A stretch of DNA of 64,000 nucleotides from Dirofilaria immitis (GCA_024305405.1 JAKNDB010000068.1:6377501-6441500), one strand, 5' to 3'; positions 41,579 to 55,616 are shown, numbered from the stretch's first letter. Program-made: numbers and translations. Notes: generated by a model not told the origin, from the sequence alone.

Positions 41579-42722
41579 AGTTTCTATTACACATCAAATT
41601 ACTGACACTGAAAAATTAAACAAAGAATTTGCATTTTGAAAACATGATAATTTTCAGAAAATTAAAATTTTGTATCACTCATACTTCCTGCGGAAAGAGT
41701 TCATATGGTTTAATCCCGAAAAACTTATCATAATAATCCCGAAAATCCCGAAAAACTTGTCATAATGCCAAAACTTATCATAATTCAAACCATTTATCGC
41801 CTCCCTTTTGTTCCAATATTTCCTCTTGCAATAAGTCGATATCCCGAATGATGAATAAGACTAGATAAGCTTGGTTATTACATAAATTCTTATATTCTCG
41901 TCTGAAGTATAAATAATCGTTTAATTGATTCTGACAAATTATTGGATCACTTTATCTAAATAGCAACTTAAACCGTTCTAAATTCTCTCGGGATAGTGCA
42001 AGTCGGAACCATGACTAACACTTTAATTGATTCTAAAAAACTGTTAGAATAAGTCACATTCCAACATTCGGTAAGAAAATTGATCATGAGCAATAGCCAG
42101 ATTGAAACCCTCACAAAAAAATATTGTGATCTGTTTGGGAACATTAATGGTATGAAACAAAAGTTAAAAGCTCTGCTATATAATTTATTAACGCGACATT
42201 GCAAAAGACATGAGAATACCTAATTATAAACATTCTTACTTCGCGTTACTTGATATTGTTTGAACTTTACTTTATGAAGGACAAAAAAACTTACTATGGT
42301 AGATCTTTATTGAACAATGATAATCTCAATGACAACAAATTCACGAGTTTGTGATAAATACAATGAATACAAAAGAAGATATTTACTAAAATCAATAATA
42401 TTGGTAAAACTAAACTAAAAACTATCGAACAATCTTTCAATTAAAACTATTAAAATCTACAAAAGAAGTATAAAAAGTAAACGAGATAATAAGAAAATAC
42501 AATAAAAATACTTTTGCAAACAAAATATTGAGAGACAGAAAAGATATGAAAAGATATCAGCCTAAATTCACACATTAAGAAATAATCGATTAGAATTCCC
42601 TATTTAAAAATGAAATTTGGAAAGAAATCTCAACTAAATTCCAGATATTTCCAAAAAATACTTCGCTAAACTAAAACCAATGGAAAATTCCGTAACAGTG
42701 GTATCAAACTCCTAGCGATAAT
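41579..42722. other. Intergenic region between mrps-31 and mdh-2
   Basis: Upstream sequence of mrps-31 and downstream sequence of malate dehydrogenase. A short duplicated phrase (AATCCCGAAAA / ACTTATCATAAT) occurs near 41715-41785. No gene was seen. Confidence 0.5.
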
Positions 42723-44755
42723 TTAGTCACTGACAAATTTTAAACCTTTTGAAATATTCTTTTTAGTTCTGGAATAGCAGCATCGACAAGGCCCTGTTCG
42801 TATGCATTAAGTTTGCCCATTCCAAGAATCTTTTCAACTCCGTTTTTCTGAAAAAAAAAACTAATTAAATTAAAATACTATAGTTTTTAAAAAAACATCC
42901 CACTTTGAGCCATGAAAACATTACAAGGATGGAACTGAGATTAATCCTCACAATGGACAGCGAGAAGTACTGCTAAATTTATGCAATTAAGTGAAATGAA
43001 ATTGTTTAAAGTCAAATGAAATTGTTTAAAGAAATGAAATACGCAAAAATATGCCAGCCAATATAAAACAGTTTACTTCGAAAAGTGAAAATTTTTCTTC
43101 TGAAATTATGCAACATGAAGAACTTACACCAAACTCCAGTGGTGTCGCAAAATAATCCACGCCCTCACATGCATTCGAAGCTACATATGCACACTGGACA
43201 GATTTTTCATTTCTGAGACCTTTCAATAAACTTTCTACAAATTTCGAAGCTGCCAAAGCCATTGAAAGCGTAGCCGAGCCCTGCATTTTTTGGTAATGAG
43301 CATAATTCTATGATGTCATACAACAACGAAAATAAACAGCCGGGTTAATAAAATATGGTTAGTGATGAATCAGACTAAAATCGATATAAAATTGTTATAT
43401 CAAGCAGATTTATTTGTTAAGATATAAGTTTTTTTAACAACAATATTTATATAATACGAAGAAAAGATAAATTAGATAAAGCAAATAAAGAGTGCAGCGT
43501 TCAGTAAAGAAAATTCTGTTGGAAATTCATTCATTTATTAATAAGAATCCACAACTTACGGCTCCAGCCTTTGCTTTCACAACTTCCGTTCCAGCATTTT
43601 GGATCCGTTCTGTCAATTTTTTACTTCATCATCCGAGAACTTGCAGGATGGTTCCACTTGCGAAAGAATCGGAATAATAGTAATCCCGGAATGACCGCCA
43701 ATTACGGGTATATTGGTTTGCTCAACATCTAAACCCTGAAAGAAAATACAATACGAAATTGACAGCAATATTTGGTAGTTATGTTAAAAAGTTACCTCTC
43801 TGCAAGTCATATATAAATTTTTAAAAGTTTTGCAACAAAACTAGATGCAAAAACAGCAAAAATACTTTGGCTGCTGCAACAAACGTTGCTGATCGCACAA
43901 CATCGAGTGTTGTGACACCAAATATACGTCGCGGGTCGAAGACATTATGTTTCTTAAAAACTTCACATGCGATTGGAACTGTTGAGTTAATAGGATTTGT
44001 AATAATTGCGATAAAAGCCTTGGGACAATTTTTGCAGCTGCTTCGCTTAAGTCTCGTACAATGTTGGCGTTGGTATTGAATAAATCATCACGAGTCATGC
44101 CTAGAACTGCAAACTTATACTATCTATCTAAAAATGTTATATTTTTGACAATAAAGAACGAAATAAAACTGAGGCTCCACATTATCATTATATCATACTT
44201 GAAAAGAAAAGAAAGACTCAAAATCAAAAACCTGGTTTTCGCGGTAAACCAGCAGGTATTACTACAATATCAGCACCTTGTAAAGCTTCATCCAGTTCAT
44301 TTGGACCAGTGTGTCCTGTAGCCTGAAATTTGGACTTCAGCTATAAGAGCCTATAAGTTATCACAAACAACATAACCAATAACCAAAACTTCAATAAAGG
44401 TATAAAGCTATTTAACATCTAATAATTATAATAAAAGAAGTACATGAGCTCTAGAATCGATATGTGACAAATCGGCGGCCACACCCGGCGTATCTTTGAT
44501 ATCATACAATGCTAATTTTGCTACATGCTTATTCATTTTCAGCAGCAATCCGAGTGGTTGTCCAATACCACCAGCAGCACCCAATAGTGCAATCTGTAAA
44601 CTTAAATTTTAATCTACTATATGCTACCCATTTTTTACTCAGTTATATTTTAAAAACCTTACCTTAGGTGCAGAGCTAGTTAAACGTTGACTATACATCT
44701 GAATATTTCTCGTTAATCCCTCTAAGACTGTTGAGATTCTCCCGATAGCTGTCAT
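42723..44755 (-). CDS. mdh-2: Mitochondrial malate dehydrogenase
   Basis: Interconverts malate and oxaloacetate with NAD in the mitochondrial matrix. Exons on the minus strand: 44755-44663, 44593-44444, 44322-44232, 44100-43866, about 43737-43559, about 43282-43127 and about 42848-42723 (TAA). A short import leader ([20 protein letters not shown]) precedes the NAD-binding loop [15 protein letters not shown]. Next come the substrate-loop Arg in [37 protein letters not shown], the catalytic His in IPVIGGHSG, and [11 protein letters not shown]. This order is the mitochondrial/bacterial MDH type, not the cytosolic one. Three single-base shortages break conserved exons: T runs 44029-44033, 43617-43622 and 42760-42764. 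Restoring one base at each gives the expected family continuation. A TTTTATTCCAG site about 10 bases before the ATG could be a trans-splice acceptor. Confidence 0.95.
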
Positions 44756-46554
44756 TGTTATAACTGGAATAAAAATATGACTAGTCTAAAGAAATATTTC
44801 AAATACATTCGATCGCCACTACAAATTCGAATTTGTATACAAACTAGAAAAAAATGTCAATAATCAGTGCAACAAAATATGCGTTCGACCATGACTTCCT
44901 AATTTAATAAACAGTGGAATAAGTAGATTCAAGAAATAAATCGATATTCATGTGGTAAAATTATATATTTGGGAAGACGTGTAAAGTGAACATTCAGTAC
45001 CATAGATTAAACATCTTCATGTGATATTTAGAAAGAAATAATCGATAATCGATGTAACTGTGGACATATGTTACTCTGCATTACGTTGCACCGACCTCAG
45101 TAGGAACGAGATGATTTGATATCTTTGACTGGAAAAGAAAATAGATCATCGTTGATTATCATAAATTTTAGAGAGAGATCTAAAGTTTTCGGTCAATGAA
45201 ATGTATACATTCTACATTCGACAGAAGTACTCCATGCCAAGATAGGCAGATATAAGGTAAACAATTCGGTCATTCATTGCTGACCAGCGCCACATCGACT
45301 CAAACAACACACAGAGAAAATAATGCAAATGATTAACAGTGTTGATAAAAACCGAAGAAGCGGATGTCGTATGTTACTTTGATGAAATGAATGATGGCAT
45401 GTATCCAATGGGACATATTTATAGTAATTTGTTAATAAGTCGCCTTGCAAGTTTTCCTACTGTATATATTGTTGCTATTTGTTATGCACAGTGATATCGA
45501 TATCAATCGATAAGTTTAGCGAGATAAATAAGAGTAATTACAATTTACTAGCATGCTCTTTCTGATTATCTGTCTATCACTACCAGGCACATAGCACAAG
45601 ATAATTAACCGATCGATTGCTCTTTGCTCATTCAGTAATTTAACGCAAAAGAAATTATGATCTTATAAATCCATTCGTATTTCAAATGAGAATGATAACT
45701 CACACAGTTATTGATAAGGATAGTTAACAAGTGATAAACGAGCTTAACAAGTGGAAGAAAATTTTGAATGTCAGATGCAGCTTTAGTTGTTTATTTTTAA
45801 ACGAAATTAGACTAAACATGATAGTTCTCTATCGGGAATAACATATGATATTTGACCTTCCCTTAGTAGAGTTATCTTTGATATTGATGTATAAAAGTTT
45901 GTTATCCCACTAATGATGCAGAAAACGTAACATGTTTGAGATCTGATTTTTACCTGTTTTTAGATTCATATGGAATCTTGATAGAAACGAATTTTGTAAA
46001 TAAAATGCCGTAGTCGTTCATTGTCGAAATCACTGCGTTGCAACGAAATTCACATTTCTAAATATCACTCGTCGCTTAACTGAAATTCACTTTTATTCCC
46101 TATAGGTCATTCTCTATGAATAAGTAATAAAATTATTCGAATGTGAAATGAATGATTTGAATCCTGTCCAATTCTTTCTCTTCTATGTAATGCACTATAT
46201 GAAGATATAGGAGAGAATCGATTATTTGAGGCCCAGACAATATATGCCTTAAAACTTAGGGCATATAAGTCCAAGCAATGATTTTAGTGCTGCTGTAAGG
46301 TAGACATAATCTATTCATACATTTCTGCATATGTAATAACTGATATTCATCATTTATTGTTTATTCAGGCTACCGTGCTTCCACATTTCCCTCGAGATTT
46401 CGAATCGAAATTTTAGATCTTGAGGAATGATCAGACAGAAAATATATATTTTCACAGCAGAATGAAATTAATGATTTAAAAACAATAATTTTTATTTTTC
46501 TCATAATTTAGATCAGCCACCTAATCAACTAATACTTGAAAATTTTAATTAAAT
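44756..46554. other. Intergenic region upstream of mdh-2
   Basis: No coding exon or repeat of note was seen. It presumably includes the mdh-2 promoter and the 3' UTR of the proteasome ATPase gene. Confidence 0.5.
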
Positions 46555-49322
46555 TCACATGAAAAATTCTTCTGGTGCTTCGTTTTTCTTCTGCGTGATA
46601 ATTCGCTCCATGGCCTTATCGAAATCTTCTAAACATACAAATTTTCTTTGTGCACGAAGTGCGAGCATTCCGGCTTCTGTGCAGATTGCCTAAAAATGTG
46701 AAATTTTGTTTTTAAAAATAAAAACAATTGAATAAAATAATAGAAGCGAACAATTAAAATGAAGCATTTGATACCTTACAGTCAGCTCCAGAAAGTGATA
46801 ATTCTGCGGCATATTTTTCGAATTTAACATTAGCTGCAATTTTCATTCCTGTTGTATGTATTTGGAAAATTTTGAGCTTTGTTTTTTCATCTGGTCTCGG
46901 CAATTCTATTTTACGATCAATACGGCCTGGCCGAATGAGAGCTGGATCGAGTACATCAATTCGATTTGTTGCCATTATTATCTGAATGAAATGCAAAATT
47001 TTTACAAATAATCAAAATTATTTTTATTCATTTCGTGTCTGTCATCTAAATTTGGCGACCATCCAAACTATTTTGACTTGAATGGAAGTCATCCGAAAAA
47101 TTAATATTACGGAATTAATTTAAAGTATCGGAAAGCGCACCTTTTCACATATGCAATTGTGTTTCCGATTTTTGGAAGTTCATCTGATGATTACCGAATC
47201 ATTCGTATTCATCGAGATGTAAAATAAAAGTTGTAACTCTTCAGAAAATGACATTAGAGTCTATGTTAGGTTATTCTTACATTACCTTAACATCACCGCG
47301 GCTTTCAAATCCATCAAGCTGATTCAACAGTTCTAGCATTGTTCGCTGAACTTCTCGCTCACCACCACAGGTTGTATCATATCGTTTGGTACCGACTGCA
47401 TCAATTTCATCTATAAATATGATGCATGGAGCTGATTCCTGGCCATCCGGAATAATTCCCTGAAAGAATATTATTTTGAGATTCCTGATTTTTTTCTTTT
47501 TTCGAAGGAATGAATTTACCGTACTAGTTTGGAGCCCTCGCCACTACTTTTCTGTATTAGATCAGCACCAGTAGCTCGGATGAAAGTTGCTGATGTATTA
47601 TGTGCTACTGCTTTAGCTAGTAATGTTTTTCCTGGAAAATGAATAATCATTTTTCTAGATCTTTTTAAAATTTAAACTTAAAATGATTTGCAAATGATCA
47701 TTGAACTCCTCGTCATTATGCCATCAAATAGCGTTATAAGGAATCTCTTTATTATGTATCTCTTGAAGACTCTCGAGGGATTGTTTCATACCGTAATTTT
47801 TAATTTTTAGAAATATTTTATTGATTTTCTTCCAAAAATATTATCAATAAAAAGAACCTGTTCCTGGTTCGCCGAATAAAATGACACCTTTTGGCGGTGT
47901 AATGCCCATTTCTTCATAATATTCTGGATGAACAAGTGGTAGCTCAACAGTTTCTTTGATTTCCTGAATCTGTTCCTCCAATCCACCAATATCCTAAATT
48001 TATTGGAATCATTAGGACTGCATAGCAAACAAATTAAAAATAAAATGGAAGTTTTATAAAAAGTCAGAAGATAGCAGTCAGTCAAAGTGTATTGAACGCA
48101 AATAGCAATAACGTTATAACAATCGTTTTGAGTGATTTTTTCAGAATGTAATACTTTCAGAAACGCTGTCTTGACATTTCTTAAACATGAAATATCTTTA
48201 AAGATATAGTTTGGAGCTTCAAAATCTAAAAGAAAGTTAATAAATAAACTTTAGAAAGTTCTCTTTATAACACATTTAGAAGTTAAAATTGAAACAAACG
48301 TCGAAAGATTCTTTGGGTGGTTTTTCAAGTTTATTAATGATCGAATTAGAAGCATCAACGCTATCATGCAATACACCAACTATTGCAATAGGAACATTCT
48401 TCAATGATCCTTGAGCTTTTACCATAACCAATGCACCAATCCGGATTAAATCCTTGTCGACAATGGATAATATTGGTATGTACCATTCCCGCTTGTTACC
48501 TTCGATAACAACTACAGCATGCTATAAGGATGATAAACAATTTAAAATATTATGCACAATTATATTTAAACTAAGAAAAATGTGAAAAATTAAATATTAT
48601 ACTGAATACTACATAGACCATTGAAATGTTGCTTTGTTGATATCACTACGACATTCGATTAAGTGATTACGGAAGAATTAATGCAATATTCTGATTATAG
48701 ATACTAATTAAACAATATTGAAACATGATAGTTCATTTATTCTGTAGAAACTTCCATTTCCTTATTTTCCTCCTCAAGTTTCTCCATTCTTCTGCCTTCC
48801 TTAAATTCTTAATTGAACCTTTTCATCGAGAAAAGCTCATGAATTCGAGCAAGTGCAATAGGCGATCCACGTAATGCATTCACAATTTTACGCTCCTTCC
48901 TCTGTTGTTCACTGATAGAACCATATTTTCCTTGCCGTTGAATAAACTCTTTTTCCAGTAATAGATAGTCTTTTATGCGACTCAACCGTAAAAATTTCAA
49001 ATAACAATGTCTTCGTGGCATTACTGAAGCAAAACATTTAAGAAATACAATTAAGAAAATATTACTATATTGCACTGTTTAACTGTGGCAAATGTATCGT
49101 AATAAATTTAAGTAATGTACAAAAACTAAAAGTATGAAAAACAAGAAACCAATTATTGAAAAATTTTGATAGAACATAAGGTATGCTATCTTATGATTTT
49201 CAACCTGATGGTAATTTGTTAACTGTTTCCTGAATTCGTTGTGGTTTACGAGCAATTTTCATCGGAGCATGTCGCGGCATCTCTATTTTTTTCTTATCCC
49301 GTTTAGATACTTGATTACCCAT
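46555..49322 (-). CDS. rpt-2: Diverged 26S proteasome regulatory ATPase, Rpt2 (PSMC1) family
   Basis: AAA ATPase of the proteasome base. The start [12 protein letters not shown] keeps the Rpt2 N-myristoylation pattern (Met-Gly-Asn). Rpt2-specific blocks follow: [49 protein letters not shown], Walker A GEPGTGKT, Walker [56 protein letters not shown] and [10 protein letters not shown]. Exons run from 49322-49205 to a last exon ending 46555 (TGA). Differences from canonical Rpt2: pore loop KSSGEG instead of [14 protein letters not shown] instead of SNSGGERE, and C-terminus EEFFM instead of the HbYX-type ending in LYL. One base is missing at 48831-48834 (A run) and one at 47438-47439 (CC), as elsewhere in the window. 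It reads as a paralogue. Whether the canonical rpt-2 exists elsewhere cannot be seen here. Confidence 0.88.
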
Positions 49323-50700
49323 TTTACACTCCGTATTCGTATTCGTATGATATTTTTACTATGGTTCTTGGCAAAAATGAATTGTGCCTAAAAGTTTGAT
49401 AATTTATATAACTCCACCGCACAGAGCACAAATGCTACAACTAGGGAAATAACATCAATTTTATTAGTTCGCTCATTTTATATGTTGTATAATTGATGTT
49501 AATTATTTCAATTTAACAGAATATTTATCGTGGAAGGTTTATCTTTTGAATATTTTAAGAGGAATATATTTGGGATCATGAAGGAATGAATCTAGTCTGA
49601 TTATTTTCGTTTCATGGATATTTCATTTCCATTTTCGTCTGATGGAGTAATTTGTGCAACTTTTGCGGGAATAGTCAGACTTGTTATTTCTTAGAAAATT
49701 TAAGAGATATTGAACAAATTAAATGAAATTTCAATTTAATAGCAATTATTATCAGTGGTAATAGAAGAATGCTTACACTAAAAGTAATCAATTTCCAATG
49801 TGTTGCCAGTTCTGATACTTCTTCTTTTATAGCTTCTGCAGCTTTATCAAATTCGTCTTCTAATTTTTCTATTAATTCTTTTCCTCATTGGCTGAGTTCT
49901 TCTTATAAAAGTATAGTCTTCAGTTCTGTAGTTGCCGGATTAATTATTTCTTGATTCCTAGCTTGTATTTCCAATTCTGCATTAATTCACTCAACTTCAA
50001 ATTTTTTATTAATTCATCTTTGAATTCGACGAAATGCATTTCGATATTTTAGGTATTATGAGGAGCAAATAATATTTAATCATTGATTCTTTTGATCATT
50101 ACGTCACTTCTTTGTAATAGTAAATTCGCCACCAGAATCGCATTACTAATCGATAACTCACCATTCTATCAATAGTAAAAAATTATTTCGATGTTGACAA
50201 CTTTTTTGGTATACTATGTCCAACCGTCAGTTAAATTCCAATTGTAATTTATCGGATATATATTGGAATCTAACGTTTTATAGACCAGATAATTAATCCG
50301 AGCTTGATTCCTTCATGAATATCTTATATTTTTTAAATTTGAATTTATTTCCTTACAATGAACACCTTTTCTTTCTATTTTCTTTATCAATAATAATATC
50401 ACCGTTATTGAATACGGAATGATAAATTTACAATTAGTTATCTTCATTGTTTCGTTTCCATGATCGAAAACAAATGAAGTTTGAAACTAATTTATGATGA
50501 CATCATTCACGTTCATATATGTGAGCGTTGAATTTTCCAAATTACTTGTAACTTCTTTTCCATTCCATAGAGCAGTGCCTGTACTAGTTACACACATATC
50601 ATTTTGAGTTTTTTACAACTAATTAAGCATTCATTTTCCCATATTTCCCAGAAACTGTCCAAGCATTTAAGAGTATTAGTCTAATATTTAATGAATTTCT
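49323..50700. other. Region between the Rpt2-like gene and the retroelement
   Basis: No supported gene. It includes the Rpt2-like upstream sequence and possibly the decayed 3' end of the BEL/Pao element. No long terminal repeat was identified by eye. Confidence 0.4.
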
Positions 50701-53700
50701 CCTTTGTGCTTAATTGATGAAAAATAAACTCACTTTCCTCTTTATTATACTTTAGAAAGATTAACGAGGAATCAAGAAAAATAGAGTCAGTTGGGTGGAT
50801 GGATGATAATACACAAAATTAACGTAATTTAGTAGTCAGTTATTAATGATACCTTCAATTTCAGCTAAAAAAATTTATCGATTCTCTTTTCCATAATAAA
50901 ATTCTTCCAATAACACTTCTCATTGTCTTTTTCTCTTAATCTTTCATAAATGCCTTTATTTCAAGGAATTCGTGGAATGGTGTTCTTCCAGATCATTCTT
51001 TTTTCAGCGAAAAAGTCATATAATTTAGTTTTGTTCCATGATGGCTTTGAAAACTAGTTGAAACTGATTACCATTATCTCTTTGCAATAATCGTTCTGAA
51101 TGTCCACGTTGAGCAATGAATCTTTAAAACAAGCAAAAAAATTTATGCAAATAAACTTTCCACTCGTTCTAAGTGCATTGCTCTTGTTATGAAACATATA
51201 GATGATGCTACCCATCTTTTAATTATCCAAGTATCGCTCCTAACTGAAAAAGGTCCAATTTAACTTAAGCAAACGTTCTAGAGCATTTAATTCCAGATTC
51301 GGATGATCAGGCATGATCGGTAATCTGAATAGCTTATAAATCTATCGTTTACAAGCCATGCATTTGCTTATGATTCTTTCGATTTCTGTTCTTTCGATTT
51401 CAAAGAACGTAACGTTCTCTCTGCATAATTTCACATGGCATAATTTTTCATATTTTCATTGTATGAGAAGTTCAGTGATAAATATAACATTTGCTAACAT
51501 TTTCTAATTCTGACTTTACCAATCGGCCCTTTGATCTCCAAAATTTTCATTTTCATTTAACGCAAATTTTATTTATTAATTTCTCCTTTACTTAATTCTT
51601 CCGATTTAGCTTACCTGATTAATATCCATTCTGTTAATTTATAGTCGTCACTTGTAAGTCGATCTTTCTCATTTGATATTGGTCGTATCCACGACATTTT
51701 TTGCTTTAGAGATTTATATAATTCTTTATAATAGTCCTAACCGTTTACTAAAATGATGTGCATCGATAAGGGAACTGAGTTGTTTTTGCAATGTATGTTT
51801 CCTCCTTCTTCGTTTTCATTTTTATAGTCATTTTTGAAATTGAATTTCCCATTGTGACCAATTATATTCCTTTTTCCTTAATCATGTTGCTCCCTTTACC
51901 AAACTTCATAATTTTTGAGTTTATTGGATGAAAGTCCTTTTGTTGCCACATCGATTGGATTATGTTCACTTGGAATGTAATGAAATGAAAAATTTGTATT
52001 TTTATTTTTTCAACTCGATTTGGTAATAATCGAGAATTATTTTGTACTTAACTGAGGATCAAACCACAAAACTGTTCGTATATTTTCGATATCCAATTGT
52101 TTTATTACGAATTGAGTAGCTCTTATATTTATGAGTATTATGAACAATTCTAACCGAAGTATTCTAATATTTTTCATTGGTCCCGACGTGAGATTTGATA
52201 AAAACCAAAAAGGTTTCATCCTTTTGAATCTTTATTTTGCATTTATGCAACTGATAAATACACTGAAGACATGAATTTGTGTTTGGTTTAAGAAAGTTGT
52301 TGTGAATCGCAGTATCTTTTTGACGAGACTGGCCACTCACTCAGAGATGAGAGTGTTCCATATTTTCTCATCTCCCTCGATTATAGTTTAATCCCAAGAA
52401 ATGTTCCTCTTTCATAAGCTTTGAAGAAATAGTTTGAACTGTATTATTATCGGAACCATTAACCCTAATGGATCATACTGCAAGCCATAAACTGTAGAAT
52501 TGATCCTTTTATTAAGTCTTTCTTAGTCTATGATTTTAGCGTTAATTGGATATATCTCTATAATGATACCAATTGATATCGGGAATTTTCTTAAATTTAC
52601 TTACTTCTTCTCGATCTTTTTCTGTAATTTTTGCACTGAATTCTCGATCGTTTGAGAAAAATTCTCTTACATGCATTTGAAACTTCATTAAAGATAGATT
52701 TCATCATGTTTTTTTAAAAGCTTCCTCTCTCCTTTTAGTTGACAATAGAACGTTGTCAACGTAAAGATTTTTCTTATTTCGAGAACAATTTCATCTCCAT
52801 GCTTTTCTAAGTAGTAATTAAATCTAATTAAATGCATAATAAAAGGCGATGATATTATTCCAAATGAAATTCTTCTCAAAACGGTAAAAAGATTATCTTT
52901 GTTTACCTATCTTTGGATATTCTACGACCAAAAGAATCGAGTGCAGTTTCTTTCTGTGGATTCAATTCTGTTTGTTCCTGGATATTTCATTGTATCAGCC
53001 ATTATCACTGTTTCTATTGTTCGAAAGTGAAGCAGTACTCCATTAAATCGGGGAATTATTGGACTATGATATAAAACATAAGCTTATAATTTTCATTCCT
53101 TTAACATGTGCTGCTACATTATAAACGATTTTTAATTTTATCCTTAATTTAAATGTGTAGTGTTTCGTGAGAAGTAAATAATGAATAATGCTAATCCGAT
53201 TCATATCTAATCCGATATTTCTTTCATTACATTGGATTGCAATTATTCCTGGATTATTTCATTGTGTCTACTTAAAAAATATCGCCTGGAATCTTCTAAT
53301 CAACGAGTTAATCGATCGCAACAAAGACTACAATTGTCATTTAATTTGATTGTTAATTCTTTGCTCAACGGACTTGATATATTTCTTTAATGATACTTTG
53401 TTTATGTTGTTCTAATGCCTTTTCATCGTCATAGGTAACAGGTTGTCCTTGGAGTCTACCAATTTTACTTTTCAGAATTGATCTGTATCTGGAGTGGTGA
53501 TAGGTTTGTAACATATATCAGTTCCACAAATATTGCGTTGAATGTGGGGTTTCATTTATGTACCCGCTTCAACAATCATGTGGATTAAACACAATCCAGA
53601 ATTTAAATTTTGAACCTCATCTAAAATAATACTGAATTTGAAGAAATAATTGATCCCGATCGTATGTCAGATTGTTTCCAGTAACTCGCAAGACCATCTA

Positions 53701-54400
53701 ATTGGTTTTGTTTTTTATGGACGGCAATTGATTGTGAGTTAACTGAACTATCAATTTGTTAGTCAAGTAGTCTATTATCATATTTGCTTTGAAATATATC
53801 CTTTTTTCAGTTTCGACTTCAATTTTTGCTTTGGTAGTAAGACATCTCTTTGGTATCTTTTTTTTTATTGTTAGTTCTTGTTCGCTAAATTTCTTAAGAT
53901 TTAACCGATCTGTTAAATCATCAGATACGAAAGATAACTGTGAACCGATATCGAATAGCGCCAATGCCGCTTGTTGAAAGTTTGAGTTATTTGGATTGAC
54001 TACCATGACTTCATTTCCTTATATAAAAAGTAAGAGTTGCATATCTTGTAGATTTCTTTTTTTCGATTATTGGATTTGTTGTCGTCGTTGAATCTGATCT
54101 TTATTTGGATCAGCGATTTGTAAGCTATCATTTCTTATATTTGAAATGATGCAACACGGTATTATGTGAATCTTTGCAATGAAACTAGAAACGTTTCCTT
54201 CTATTGTATTTATTTGATGCATGTCCTTTTTGGAGACAGTTAGTACAAATGAAGTTCTTCTTCAAACATTCGATTTGTTATTTGAATGTGGGATAGGTTT
54301 GAAATTCGCTATCCTAATCGCCTTGTTACAAAACGCGCAGAGAGTCTTTTTGATTAGTACCTTTGGTAGCTTTCCTTTGATTTGTGTTTGACTCAGGTTC
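50700..54400 (-). mobile_element. Degenerate BEL/Pao-type LTR retrotransposon
   Basis: Decayed pieces appear in the expected order on the minus strand. They are a gag zinc-knuckle segment (about 54340-54210, CxxC with ICTNCLQKGH), an aspartic protease (54006-53698, ALFDIGSQLSFVSDD), a reverse-transcriptase piece (about 52880-52690), an RNase H-like segment (about 52220-52040), a linker containing NPIDVATKGLSS (about 51980-51910), and integrase remnants (CMACKR near 51360, SDNGNQF-like near 51090). This order and the wording of each piece fit the Pao group rather than Gypsy. Many stops and frame changes separate the pieces, so it should be inactive. Limits are approximate and LTRs were not found. 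Confidence 0.75.
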
Positions 54401-55616
54401 CTTTTAATTTCTAACTGAGGCAGAAGTTTCTCCCTTTCTGTCGTATGGCATTTTTTTGATTTTTTTCTATAAATTCTTTTTTCCTACAGAAGACTTGGCT
54501 TCTGACTGTTTCTTTTCTCTTTGGACTAATTCTGTCAAGAATTGAATTGTCAAAGTTTAGTTGCAGTCCAGGTTTCTTCTGTTTTTAATTGACAGGCTCT
54601 GTCCAAAATCCATGCTGGCAATCAACTTTCTATTGCTGTTCCAGCGTTAGAATACTCGAGATTATCATTTATTGCTTCTAATTATTGGAGAATTTTTTCC
54701 ATTGCTTCAGTGACTGATTTCCATTATTTATTATTTTTCTTGATAGGACAGAATTTGCTGTAGAACGATTTCTTTTCACTGTTGTAGATTTGCCATATTT
54801 ATCGATTAATACCTTTCTTATCAATTTATAATTTTCTGGACGATATCATAGCCACTTATAGCTAATAGGACGTCTCCTTTTCTTTCTTTGACTGACTGAA
54901 CTGATTCAATCAGAAAATTGATAGACATTAGCTCATCTTGGGTACCAAAAATTGCTGTGAAAGGTTTATTTTATGATGTTGAGGAATTGGAAACTTGGAT
55001 AGATTTGTCGTGTAACAAAGTTTTATTGTGACGAATTTTATTCATCGCAACTGCGATATACAAATTTAGCGGAAATATAGCAAATGGATAAATACTATAA
55101 GAAACCGTCCAAAGTTGTTGATATTGGAAACTGGAAAAATTTGCTCGTTGAGTAATCGATCGTGATCAGAATGAAGTGGGAACCCTCAATACAAAGTATT
55201 GCTTTTATAGTGATTAACAACGCGCTATGACCTGATGGGTAATATGTCCAGATCTGATTAATCACAATATTTGAAGGATGGCAGGTCAAAATAGGAAAAC
55301 GTGAAAACAATTTTTTATTACAAATCATTTGATCATACCGAAATACTTAATAATACAAATATATCTTGATTATTTTCAATATATTTATATTATAAATATT
55401 TCAGTTATTCCAACAATACTGACTTCGTTGAGAGCTCAGTCTTTGTTATTGATATTTGCAATAAAGGAAATGATGAAAATAACATCTTTTTGCATACTTC
55501 ATAAGAACCTAACGTAAAATTTCAAGCATGGAATGAAAATATTATCATGAGCTATACTATTTCAATATATTTATTTTACTCGTTAATGTATCAGTATTTT
55601 GAAATAGTTGCTCCCG

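Noticed and set aside
1107..49322. Reading the six frame-broken genes as pseudogenes
   Set aside because: Every break is a one-base shortage in a homopolymer, splice sites are intact, and restored frames match their families throughout.
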